Assembly: GCA_020634015.1 (NCBI GenBank)
Contig: JACKCN010000002.1
Location: 558,001-622,000, forward strand
Source: Candidatus Delongbacteria bacterium
GTDB lineage: Bacteria; CAIWAD01
Reading direction: 5' to 3'
DNA: 64,000 nt
Both the position numbers and the translations under genes were made by a program. Below the pieces are notes generated by a model. That model worked only from the letters and a program-made list of their open reading frames with translations, was not told where the DNA came from and ran no database searches. This document shows, in pieces, positions 44,486-52,544 of this stretch (the stretch's first letter is position 1; each line of letters opens with the position of its first letter).

Positions 44486-45609
44486 TGGTCGGCAACACAC
44501 CCATCCCGGGTGACTGGGTATCGAAAGTGATCGCGGTCAGCGGACTGAATGCGGGCGAGAATCCTGCCCCCGGCATCGCCGTGGCGCGCAGCCTGCGCGA
44601 AGGTGGGCACCGGGGCCGTCTGATCGGACTGGCCTACGACAGCCTGGATGCCGGGATCTATACCGAAGGACTCTTCGACGCCGTGTACATGATGCCCTTC
44701 CCGTCCGCGGGTGCCGAGGCCGTGCTGGGGCGCGTGGAGGAGATCCAGCGGGATTGCGGGCTCGAGATCCTGCTGCCCACCCTGGACAGCGAGATGGACC
44801 TCTACGGGTATCTGGAAGATGGCCTGGCCCACCGCGGCATCGCCACCTTCCTGCCCACTCGGGAGTCCCTGGCGCTGCGTTCCAAGGCCCGCCTGGCCGC
44901 CTTCTGCGAGGAGAACGGCTTTCTGGCCCCACCCACGCGCGTGGTATACGACGCCGCCGGACTGGAGAAGGCCTTCAAGGAACTGGTCGACCCGGCGGGC
45001 AAGCAGCCCGTGTACGTCAAGGGCCAGTACTACGAAGCGAAGAAGGCCTTCACCCTCGAGCAGGCCTATGCGGCCTGGGCCGACATCAGTGCCCGCTGGG
45101 GCCTGCCCATCGTGTTGCAGCAGGGCCTGCCCGGCAACGAACTGGATGTCTGCTGCCTCGGCGATGGCCTGGGGGGTCTGGTGGGCGCGGTGGCCATGCG
45201 CAAGCTGGGACTGACCTCCCAGGGCAAGGCCTGGTCCGGTGTCACCGTGGGCGATCCGCGCCTGGAAGAGCTGTCGCGTCAGATGATTCACGCCCTGCGC
45301 TGGCGCGGCCCCTGCGAGCTGGAAATCCTCTGCCACGAGACCAATGACCAGCTCTACCTCATCGAGATCAACCCGCGCTTCCCGGCCTGGTGTTATCTCT
45401 GTGCGGGCGCGGGAGTGAATCTGCCCGCAGCCCAGGCGGCCATGGCCAGTGGTGCGTCCACGGTGGATCTGCCCCAGCCCCGCAGCGGCGTGGTGTACAC
45501 GCGCATGGCCAGCGACCAGGTCTGTGACCTGAGCATTCTCAAGGACCTGAACACGAAGGGGCAGACCGTGCACGCTCGCACGGACAGCCAGGAAGGAGAC
45601 CCCCAATGA
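44485..45609 (+). CDS. ATP-grasp carboxylate-amine ligase-like protein
   Basis: 374 residues. Rossmann-like N-terminus (VIAVSGLNAGENPAPGIAVA, SLREGGHRG), a central ATP-grasp fold (ALRSKARLAAFCEENGFLAP, PVYVKGQYYEAKKAF, QQGLPGNELDVCCLGDG) and the metal/ATP-binding end LYLIEINPRFPAW. The layout resembles the carbamoyl-phosphate-synthase-like and COG3919-type ligases that join a carboxylate to an amine through an acyl phosphate. Substrate is unknown. Its tight coupling with a PLP decarboxylase suggests one makes the amine the other uses, which is inference. The stop overlaps the decarboxylase start (ATGA). Confidence 0.82.
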   Translation: MVGNTPIPGDWVSKVIAVSGLNAGENPAPGIAVARSLREGGHRGRLIGLAYDSLDAGIYTEGLFDAVYMMPFPSAGAEAVLGRVEEIQRDCGLEILLPTLDSEMDLYGYLEDGLAHRGIATFLPTRESLALRSKARLAAFCEENGFLAPPTRVVYDAAGLEKAFKELVDPAGKQPVYVKGQYYEAKKAFTLEQAYAAWADISARWGLPIVLQQGLPGNELDVCCLGDGLGGLVGAVAMRKLGLTSQGKAWSGVTVGDPRLEELSRQMIHALRWRGPCELEILCHETNDQLYLIEINPRFPAWCYLCAGAGVNLPAAQAAMASGASTVDLPQPRSGVVYTRMASDQVCDLSILKDLNTKGQTVHARTDSQEGDPQ

Positions 45610-47045
45610 GCCAGGATACCACCCCCAAGACCGCATACCAGGCCCCGACCATCGTCAAGCAGAAGGCCGGAAGCGGAAACATCTTCGGCAATTCTCCGCG
45701 CAGCAGTTATCACGATGCGATCGCGGGTGTGCCCATCAGTGATCTGGTGCAGACCCACGGCAGCCCGCTCTTCGTGCTCTCCGAGGGGGAGATCCGCGCC
45801 CGGGTGCGTGAGTTCCACATGGCCTTCGGCTCGCGCTATCCGCGCGTGCGGCTGGGCTGGTCCTACAAGACGCACTATCTGGCCGCCGTGTGCCAGATCA
45901 TGCACCAGGAAGGCAGCATGGCCGAGGTGGTCTCGGGCACCGAGTTCCGCATGGCCCGCCAGCTGGGTGTGCGTCCGGACCAGATCATCTACAACGGTCC
46001 TCACAAGGACGACGCCAGCCTGATCGAGGCGATGCACGGCGGCACACGCATCCATCTGGACAACAGCGAAGAACTGCTGCACCTCGAGGAACTGGCGCGC
46101 GCCCAGGGTTTTGGCCCCCAGAAGAAGCTGGCGGTGGCGATCCGGGTCAACATGCAGCTGGACGCCCAGCACTGGGACCGCTTCGGTTTCAATCTGGAGA
46201 GCGGTCGCGCCCATCAGGTGGCACGCCGGGTGGAGGAAAGTGACAGTCTCTGCCTGCGTGGGCTGCATTGCCACATCGGCACCTACGTGGACAATGTGGA
46301 CATGTACCGCCGGGCGGCCCTCAAGCTGGTGGAGCTGGCCAACTGGCTGCGCCGCGAGCTGGGCGTGCGGCTGGAATGGTGGGACCTGGGCGGCGGTTTC
46401 GCCAGCCGCAACACGTTGCACTGGGCCTACCAGAACGGCGATGTGACCTGCCCCACCTTCGCGCGCTACGCTGAGGCGATCTGCGGGGAACTGCGCCAGC
46501 TGGAACGTGAGGAAGGCGAGGCTCTGCCCGAGCTGTTCTTCGAATCGGGCCGCGCGCTCATCGAGGAGTGCCAGGACCTTGTGGTCAGCGTGATTTCCGA
46601 ACGCCGGCTGGGCGACGGGACCCGGGCCCTGGTGCTGGACGCCGGCGTGAACCTGCTCTCCAACAGTTACTGGTACCGTTACGATGTGTGCCCGACCCGT
46701 GATCCGGGTTCCACGGTGCTGGAGGACACCACCTTGTTGGGCAACCTCTGCATGCAGATTGACGTGCTGCGCAAGTCGGTGCCGCTGCCTCCGCTGAACA
46801 CGGGCGATACTCTCGTGATCCGCAAGGTGGGGGCGTACAATCTGAGCCAGAGTACCCAGTTCATCCACGGGCGCCCCGCGGTGCTGCTGGTGGATGAGCA
46901 GCAGGGTGTGCACGTGGTGCGTGTGGCCGAGACCGCCGAGACCATGCGCATCCAGGACCGCCTGCCCGCACATCTGCGCAGCGTGGCCGACTCCGATGCC
47001 CTGCCGCGCTTCCGGGCCGACGGGGACGGCGGCGGCGGCCGATGA
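45606..47045 (+). CDS. Fold-type III PLP-dependent amino-acid decarboxylase
   Basis: 479 residues of the diaminopimelate/ornithine/arginine decarboxylase family. PLP lysine in WSYKTHYLAAVC; EVVSGTEFRMA; HxG of GLHCHIGTYV; WWDLGGGFAS for the phosphate; ESGRALIEE in place of EPGR; the active-site Cys/Asp in LLGNLCMQIDVL; and KVGAYNLSQSTQF near the C-terminus. LysA has GPLCES-D at the Cys/Asp position, so this is a distinct branch and substrate prediction (DAP, Lys, Orn, Arg or a conjugate) is not safe. The first 40 residues are an unusual polar extension. Overlaps both neighbours by 4 bases. Confidence 0.85.
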   Translation: MSQDTTPKTAYQAPTIVKQKAGSGNIFGNSPRSSYHDAIAGVPISDLVQTHGSPLFVLSEGEIRARVREFHMAFGSRYPRVRLGWSYKTHYLAAVCQIMHQEGSMAEVVSGTEFRMARQLGVRPDQIIYNGPHKDDASLIEAMHGGTRIHLDNSEELLHLEELARAQGFGPQKKLAVAIRVNMQLDAQHWDRFGFNLESGRAHQVARRVEESDSLCLRGLHCHIGTYVDNVDMYRRAALKLVELANWLRRELGVRLEWWDLGGGFASRNTLHWAYQNGDVTCPTFARYAEAICGELRQLEREEGEALPELFFESGRALIEECQDLVVSVISERRLGDGTRALVLDAGVNLLSNSYWYRYDVCPTRDPGSTVLEDTTLLGNLCMQIDVLRKSVPLPPLNTGDTLVIRKVGAYNLSQSTQFIHGRPAVLLVDEQQGVHVVRVAETAETMRIQDRLPAHLRSVADSDALPRFRADGDGGGGR

Positions 47046-49231
47046 CCGGCCCTGCCACGGGAGCCCTGCTGCGCGAGCTGCCCAACCGGTTGGCCACGGC
47101 CGCCGGGGTGATCCTGTTCACCGGGCGGCGGCGCAGCGGGCTGCTCTTCCTTGCCGCACTGGCGCTGGATCCCTCCCGCCTGGTTCTGGGACTGGCGGGG
47201 GCATTGGTGGCGATGACCGTCGGCGGGCTGGCCGCGCGCTCGCCCGTGTGGCAGAAACTTGGCTTCTTCGGCGGCTCGGGAATGCTCACGGCCCTGGCGC
47301 TGTCCGCCTATCTGCCGGTATCCGGAATGATGGTCGCCTTCACGGCACTCTGTGCGGCATTGTCCGCGATGGTGCTGCTGGCGCTGGTTCCCCTGCTGGG
47401 CAAACATGACATGCCCATTCTGGCCCTGCCTTTCGTGAGCGCCAGTCTGGTGGGATTGAGCGCGGCCCCCGTGCTGGGGCTGAAGATCCAGGCCGGGCAC
47501 GGCATCGACAACTGGCTGCTGCCCGTCTTCGAGCACGCCAATCACGCCCTCGCGGTGTACGCTCCCCATCTGCTGGACGCCTTCCTGCGTACCATCGGCA
47601 GCCTGCTCTTCCTGCCCGAACCGCTGGCCGGTGTGCTGATTCTGGTGGGGCTTGTGCTGGGCAGCCGGATCACGGCGCTGGCAATGGCCGGTGGTGCATT
47701 GGTGAGTGTGTTCCTGCTGCAGTTCATCAGCGGACAGCATCTCAGTTCCAGCACCCTGGCGCTGCTGGCATTCAATGGTGTGCTGATCGCGGCCGCCTTC
47801 ACCGGAATCTTCGTGGCGCTCACCCGCCAGGCTCTGGTGTACGCCCTGCTGGCCGTGATCACGGGTGTGGTGCTTACCGCGGGCATCCAGGGTCTGTTCG
47901 ATCCCATGGGACTGCCCGTGCTGGCGCTGCCCTTCTGTCTGGCCAGCTGGCTCTTCCTGCTGCCGCTCAAGACCGGCTCGGGGGCTCTCGAACGGCACGC
48001 GATCTGGGCTCCGCCGCTGGCGCTGATCGGGCGCGCCGAGGACAATCTGCGTGCCTTCGAGCGCTGGAAGCGCGAGCAGCAGCAGCCCCAGCCCGTGTTG
48101 ACCATGCCGCTGCACGGGGTCTGGACCATCACCCAGGGCCCGATGGGGAATCTGACTCACAGCACGATCAACGGCAAGCACGCCTGGGACTTCATGCTGC
48201 TGGACGAGCAGGGGCGGGCCGCCAGTGGTCTGGGTGCCGAGCGCGAGGACTTTCACGGCTTCGGCTGTCCGGTGCTGGCTCCCGCCGACGGTGTGGTGAC
48301 CGCCATGGAAGGCCGCATGCGTGACAACGCCGTGCACGCGGTGGATACGGAGCATCCCTGGGGCAACTGGGTGATGATCACCCACGAGAACGGCATGGTC
48401 AGCCTGCTGGCCCACCTGCGGGCGGGCAGCCTGCGTGTCCTGCCCGGGCAGGGCGTCCAGCGTGGCCAGGAAATCGCCCAGCTGGGCAACAGCGGGCGCA
48501 GCCCCGAACCTCACCTGCACCTGCAGCTGAACGATGGTCCCTGGCTGGCGTCGCGCAGTCAGCCCGCGGTCTTCGGCAGCTGGCTGGAGCTGCGCCCCGG
48601 GCAGGGTCCGCTCTTCCATCCGCTGGGCACCCCGCAGGAAGGCATGCGCGTCTGCACCCTGACTCACATGGACTGGCCCGACTGGAGCGCCTGCCTGCCC
48701 CTTTCGGTGCCCGGTCGGCGTTTCGTGTACACCGACGTCGACTCGCGCGACGAGGTGGTGCTGGAGGTGATCGCTGGCAGCTGGGGCCGCCTGCTGCTCG
48801 ACGATGGCCTGCAGCGTGCCCAGGTGGTCTACTGGCCGGGCTGGATCCAGTTGCTGCCGCTGCGCGAGGGAGATCCTGACTGGCGCTGCCTGCATCACGG
48901 CCGGAGTCTGGTCCAGGCCTTGCTGGAATTCAGCTCCGTGCTGCCCCTGATGGGCAGCCATGAGCTGGAGGTTCGCCAGGACGTGCACTCCACCGGGCTG
49001 GCCGGAGGGCTGCGGCGCTCATTCAGCCTGGAAGGGCGTGGCAAGTTGAGCCAGCTCTTCCGGCGCGAACCGGGCCCGCTGAGCCCCTTGACCTGCAGGA
49101 GCGAGCTGGTGCTGTCAAACGGTCGCAGCTGGACCAGTGGTTTTGTTGCGGAACCCGGGCGTGGGCTGGTGGAAATCCAATTGAATCAGGGCGGTCGTCA
49201 CAAGCGCATCCTGCGCCTGCGTGAAGACTGA
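47042..49231 (+). CDS. Urea-transporter-like membrane domain fused to M23 peptidase
   Basis: 729 residues. Residues 1-320 are about ten membrane helices with two-fold internal symmetry: half 1 GLLFLAALALDPSRLVLGLA and LGFFGGSGMLTALALSAYLP; half 2 GSLLFLPEPLAGVLILVGLV and LALLAFNGVLIAAAF, closing with LPVLALPFCLASWLFLL. This repeats the pattern of the UT urea-channel family (phospho-acceptor-free, two homologous halves ending in a Leu-Pro signature). Residues 360-530 are a LytM/M23 metallopeptidase with zinc ligands His380 and Asp383 (HAWDF) and EPHLHLQL (His491, His493). The C-terminal 200 residues are beta-rich and unassigned. Last gene of the five-gene operon. Confidence 0.8.
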   Translation: MTGPATGALLRELPNRLATAAGVILFTGRRRSGLLFLAALALDPSRLVLGLAGALVAMTVGGLAARSPVWQKLGFFGGSGMLTALALSAYLPVSGMMVAFTALCAALSAMVLLALVPLLGKHDMPILALPFVSASLVGLSAAPVLGLKIQAGHGIDNWLLPVFEHANHALAVYAPHLLDAFLRTIGSLLFLPEPLAGVLILVGLVLGSRITALAMAGGALVSVFLLQFISGQHLSSSTLALLAFNGVLIAAAFTGIFVALTRQALVYALLAVITGVVLTAGIQGLFDPMGLPVLALPFCLASWLFLLPLKTGSGALERHAIWAPPLALIGRAEDNLRAFERWKREQQQPQPVLTMPLHGVWTITQGPMGNLTHSTINGKHAWDFMLLDEQGRAASGLGAEREDFHGFGCPVLAPADGVVTAMEGRMRDNAVHAVDTEHPWGNWVMITHENGMVSLLAHLRAGSLRVLPGQGVQRGQEIAQLGNSGRSPEPHLHLQLNDGPWLASRSQPAVFGSWLELRPGQGPLFHPLGTPQEGMRVCTLTHMDWPDWSACLPLSVPGRRFVYTDVDSRDEVVLEVIAGSWGRLLLDDGLQRAQVVYWPGWIQLLPLREGDPDWRCLHHGRSLVQALLEFSSVLPLMGSHELEVRQDVHSTGLAGGLRRSFSLEGRGKLSQLFRREPGPLSPLTCRSELVLSNGRSWTSGFVAEPGRGLVEIQLNQGGRHKRILRLRED

Positions 49232-49291
49232 TCCCAGACGGGGCATGTTTTCCCGAAGTACCGACATGAGTCACAGACAAGGAACAGAACA

Positions 49292-50239
49292 ATGAGTCTC
49301 CTGCGCGGGCTGGCCTTGGTGCTGCCCCTCACACTGCCTTTGCTGGCCTCGGCCCAGCTGGGCCTGCTCTGGTCGGCCGACCAGGGAAGCATGGAAGCGG
49401 GCTGGCTGTACACGGATCTCAATGGCGATGGTCTGGAAGAACTGATCAAGGAAGACGGGCTGGGCACGGTCTTCCTCGACGGCGACGGTTCCTATGCCAC
49501 GGTCTGGTCTGTGGTGGACCCCGCCCCGGACAGCAATGCCTGGTTCAGTCTGGCTGCCCGCGAGGGCAACTCCTTCATCTTCACCCGGGTCAACACCACC
49601 AGCCAGCAGAGCGAAGTTCTGGTCTACAACGCCATGGCCAATGCGCCTGCCTGGACCAGCGGCACGCTCAGCGGTGTCCTGTACCGAACCACCAGCGACG
49701 ACCTGTACGGCACGGGCCAGAAGCAGCTTGCCGCGGCCTGGAACCGCCTGGTGGGCACTGCCTATGCCTCCGGCTGGCGTGTCTGGAACCTGGCCACCGG
49801 TGCGGTGTCCTACAATCCGGGCGAAGGGGCGGGCTACCTGATCGGTCCCTGGAGTGGTCCCATGGAAACCACGGCCGCCAGCCAGCTGATCTTCAACCGT
49901 TACCCCAGCGCGGGCAGCCCCACACTGGAGTGCTGGGGCATTCCGGTGGTCGCGGTCGCTGCGCCCGCTGCCCGTCCTGAGCAGCTGGGCCTGCAGGCCT
50001 GGCCCAACCCCTTCAACCCGGTCTGCCGCATTGCGCTGGCACACGCGCCCGCGGGCGATTTTTCCCTGCGCATCACCAACGTGCGCGGCGCCCTGGTGCG
50101 CGAGATTGCCCTCGTGGGCAACGGCGGTCCGCTGGAACTGGTCTGGGACGGCCGCAATCAACAGGGCCGCCCCCTGCCTTCCGGCAGCTATCAGGTCATG
50201 GCCGCCGGCGAAGCGATTGGTGTGACACTGGTCCACTAG
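49292..50239 (+). CDS. Secreted protein with FlgD-like C-terminal sorting-type domain
   Basis: 315 residues. Signal peptide MSLLRGLALVLPLTLPLLASAQ; RBS AAGGAAC. The middle is an FG-GAP-like or beta-propeller stretch (DLNGDGLEELIKEDG). The end carries LQAWPNPFNPVCRIALA, then LRITNVRGALVREI and WDGRNQQGRPLPSGSYQV, the FlgD-type Ig fold that often terminates secreted proteins in FCB-group and related bacteria and may serve as a type IX-like sorting or anchoring domain. Function unknown. It lies 60 bases after the M23/UT gene and may be co-transcribed. Confidence 0.8.
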   Translation: MSLLRGLALVLPLTLPLLASAQLGLLWSADQGSMEAGWLYTDLNGDGLEELIKEDGLGTVFLDGDGSYATVWSVVDPAPDSNAWFSLAAREGNSFIFTRVNTTSQQSEVLVYNAMANAPAWTSGTLSGVLYRTTSDDLYGTGQKQLAAAWNRLVGTAYASGWRVWNLATGAVSYNPGEGAGYLIGPWSGPMETTAASQLIFNRYPSAGSPTLECWGIPVVAVAAPAARPEQLGLQAWPNPFNPVCRIALAHAPAGDFSLRITNVRGALVREIALVGNGGPLELVWDGRNQQGRPLPSGSYQVMAAGEAIGVTLVH

Positions 50240-50619
50240 GCTTCCGGAATCCTCCGGACACGGACATCCCCGCCTCGGTGGAGATGTCCGTGTCCGGGCC
50301 ACCTACCGGGGGTGCTTCGGTGGGCGCTTCCTTGCCTCCCGCCTCGCCCCCTTCCTCGCCACCCACCGCGGGTACCACCAGGACGTGTGATCGTGGCAAT
50401 CTCGTCACCCAGCGGTTGTCATTCGGCCGATGCCGCATGAATGGCGGTGCTCGCGGCGACTGACCGTGCGGGCCCTCGGCCCCGGCTGGGGCGTGGCACG
50501 ATCCGGCCTGTGACCTGTCCGATCGGGTGTGCGTGCAGGGCAGGGGCGAGCACGACCAGAAAAAAAGGGGGAGGGCTTTGCCCTCCCCCAGATCTGGATC
50601 CGTTGCCAGCGCGGTGCGC
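50240..50619. other. Convergent intergenic region with strong hairpins
   Basis: 380 bases between two convergent genes. A 15-bp perfect hairpin CCGGACACGGACATC/GATGTCCGTGTCCGG at 50254-50297 has no U tract and may end the + transcript by itself or with Rho. The rest is GC-rich with no credible gene until the minus-strand terminator at 50560-50589. Confidence 0.55.
50560..50589 (-). terminator. Terminator of the multiheme cytochrome gene
   Basis: Minus-strand stem GGGGGAGGGC/GCCCTCCCCC with a 3-base loop, followed by TTTTTTT. Confidence 0.9.
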
Positions 50620-52035
50620 TCAGTGGCTCACGCAGACCACGCGGTAGAAGCGCTCCTCGTCGGGGGTGCCGATGAGGTCATCGTACTCGGTGGCAGCCTG
50701 ATCGCCCAGCAGGGTCCACTGGGCGGGACGCGCATCTGCGCTGGGCATGCTGTACACCAGATAGCTGCTCACGCCCTGCACGGGGCTCCAGCTCAGGTGA
50801 GCCTGATTGCCGGCCAGACGCACGATCTGCAGGTCGGCGACGGCCGCGGCGGGAGCCGGGCTGCCGTGGGGACCGTTGCCCATGGGGATGTCCGTGTGAC
50901 AGACCGTGCACTGCGCCAGGGTTCCGGCATGACCCTGGAGGCTGATCACCTGCAGGTTGTCGTTCTCTTCGCTGCTGGGCAGAATGGCGTGCGGGCTGCC
51001 GTGGCAGGCGCTGCAGTACAGGCCGCCGTGGCCCGTGCTCATCCTGAAGAGAGTATTGGGCTGCTCGGCATAGTTGCTGCCGTGGCAATTGGAGGCGCCG
51101 CAGCTGGGCTCGTCCAGCCAGGGACGCCGGCCTTCACTGATGCTTTCGGCCACATCGCGCATCGTGCCGTGGCAGCTCTGGCAGATCATCGGCTCGTCGA
51201 TTCCTGTGGCCATCACTCCACGCAGGCACTGGGCCTGGTTGCCCGGGTGACACTTGTAACAGGTGGCGATGGAATTCGTGGGGCGAATGTCCTTGTGCTT
51301 CTCGTGCAGGCGGTAGCTCAGGGAACGGGCTTCCGGAATGCCGGGCGTGCCCAGCGCGTTCGAGGAGTGGCAGCGAGCGCAGAGAATCGGGGTATCGTTG
51401 GGATCGAAACCTGCCTCATCATCATGATGGTTCAGAATGCTCTGTTCCGAGGAATGGCAGCCCGAGGAGACACAGCCGATTTCGTTGGAAACGGGAATCA
51501 CCACCTCGGTCATCGCCAGCAGGAAGTTGTCGCTCTCGCGCCGGGCTTCCAGCCGGATCAGCTGGAAGGGCTGCTCGTTCACAAGGTCATCGTCCTGGAA
51601 GGGCGTGATGGGCACGCCCGTGACTTCAAAGAAACCATCCAGGGCTTCCATGCTGCCTGTCAAGCCATTGCCGGTCAGGCCCACATCGGGAGGCAGGGGC
51701 GCGGGCAGGTCGAAGATCTGCTGGGCATAGTCCCAGAAATTGGTCTTGGTCACCGAGGTGGTGTTGCCGGGAATCGAGTAATCAATGCGTACGCCCTCGG
51801 TCACCAGCTGGGGAAGTGAGCCTTCCTGGCTGTATACGAGCTGCGCCCGGACATTGTTGTAGGGCGGCAGCACGACGAACGAAGAGAAGTCCCCGTTGGC
51901 GCAGTGCATGCCCAGATCGTTCCAACCCAGCAGCACGTACTTTTCCGCCTGCGCGGAACCGGCCAGCAGCAGTGCAGGGACCAGTCCCTTCACGAGCAGC
52001 GCCAGCGCCGTTCTCATCCTGTGTTCAATCAACAT
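50620..52035 (-). CDS. Secreted multiheme c-type cytochrome with FN3-like C-terminus
   Basis: 471 residues from ATG 52035 (GGGAGGA upstream); signal peptide MRTALALLVKGLVPALLLAG within the N-terminus, cleaved near AQAE. The mature start YVLLGWNDLGMHCANGDF recurs in a family of multiheme proteins. Seven heme-binding motifs: five CxxCH (CARCH, CYKCH, CQSCH, CSACH, CTVCH) and two CX4CH (CVSSGCH, CGASNCH). The C-terminal 75 residues form an FN3-like domain (LSWSPVQGVSSYLVYS) ending FYRVVCVSH. It likely carries electrons outside the cytoplasmic membrane. The redox partner is not in the window. Confidence 0.88.
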   Translation of the reverse strand: MLIEHRMRTALALLVKGLVPALLLAGSAQAEKYVLLGWNDLGMHCANGDFSSFVVLPPYNNVRAQLVYSQEGSLPQLVTEGVRIDYSIPGNTTSVTKTNFWDYAQQIFDLPAPLPPDVGLTGNGLTGSMEALDGFFEVTGVPITPFQDDDLVNEQPFQLIRLEARRESDNFLLAMTEVVIPVSNEIGCVSSGCHSSEQSILNHHDDEAGFDPNDTPILCARCHSSNALGTPGIPEARSLSYRLHEKHKDIRPTNSIATCYKCHPGNQAQCLRGVMATGIDEPMICQSCHGTMRDVAESISEGRRPWLDEPSCGASNCHGSNYAEQPNTLFRMSTGHGGLYCSACHGSPHAILPSSEENDNLQVISLQGHAGTLAQCTVCHTDIPMGNGPHGSPAPAAAVADLQIVRLAGNQAHLSWSPVQGVSSYLVYSMPSADARPAQWTLLGDQAATEYDDLIGTPDEERFYRVVCVSH

Positions 52036-52544
52036 GATTCCTCCCGAAGTGGTTGAGCCGGGACGAACATTCTTTGCGTCCAAGCAGTATGATTGATGTG
52101 CTGTCGTGTCTGGGGGGGTGGTGTTGGACGCCCTGAAGATGCCGCTTGTTCAGGACACAATCTGTCCTCTGGAGAGAGGAAGTCGCGTTCTGTGTCGCAT
52201 GGCCGATGGTCCTCGGGCCATTCGGCTTTGAGTCGGGCGCAGGCATGCGTCATGCGACACGTTATCAGGATTGCATGACAGTTCCAGCTTTGATAACGGC
52301 GTTTGAAAACCTCTGGAAAATGACCGGACTGTCAGAAATTCTCGGCTTGTCCCGGGTCATTTTCCCCGCTGCTGTTCACGGGAGAAGAGGACACTTTCGC
52401 GCCTTTGGCCCCTTGGCACCGGAAAACTTGTTGAGACGAGTGAATTTCTCCGTGTTCCCGCTGCCGGCTTTCCTTAGGTTTGGCACCTCGGCTCCGGGCG
52501 GGGCGCCACAGGAACTCCCACAGCTCAACAACACGGGACTCACC
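52036..52544. other. Divergent intergenic region rich in inverted repeats
   Basis: 509 bases between the cytochrome and a lipoprotein gene, no credible gene. Inverted repeats in order: AGGACA/TGTCCT (52152-52168); outer stem GTGTCGCATG/CATGCGACAC (52192-52201 and 52251-52260) enclosing GCCGATGG/CCATTCGGC; and GGAAAATGACC/GGTCATTTTCC (52315-52325 and 52355-52365) with an inner GGAC/GTCC. It may be a structured leader or small RNA, or protein-binding sites. Confidence 0.5.

Noticed and set aside
47042..49231. Urea metabolism locus
   Set aside because: No urease, urea amidolyase, arginase or agmatinase in the window; only the membrane fold resembles UT proteins.
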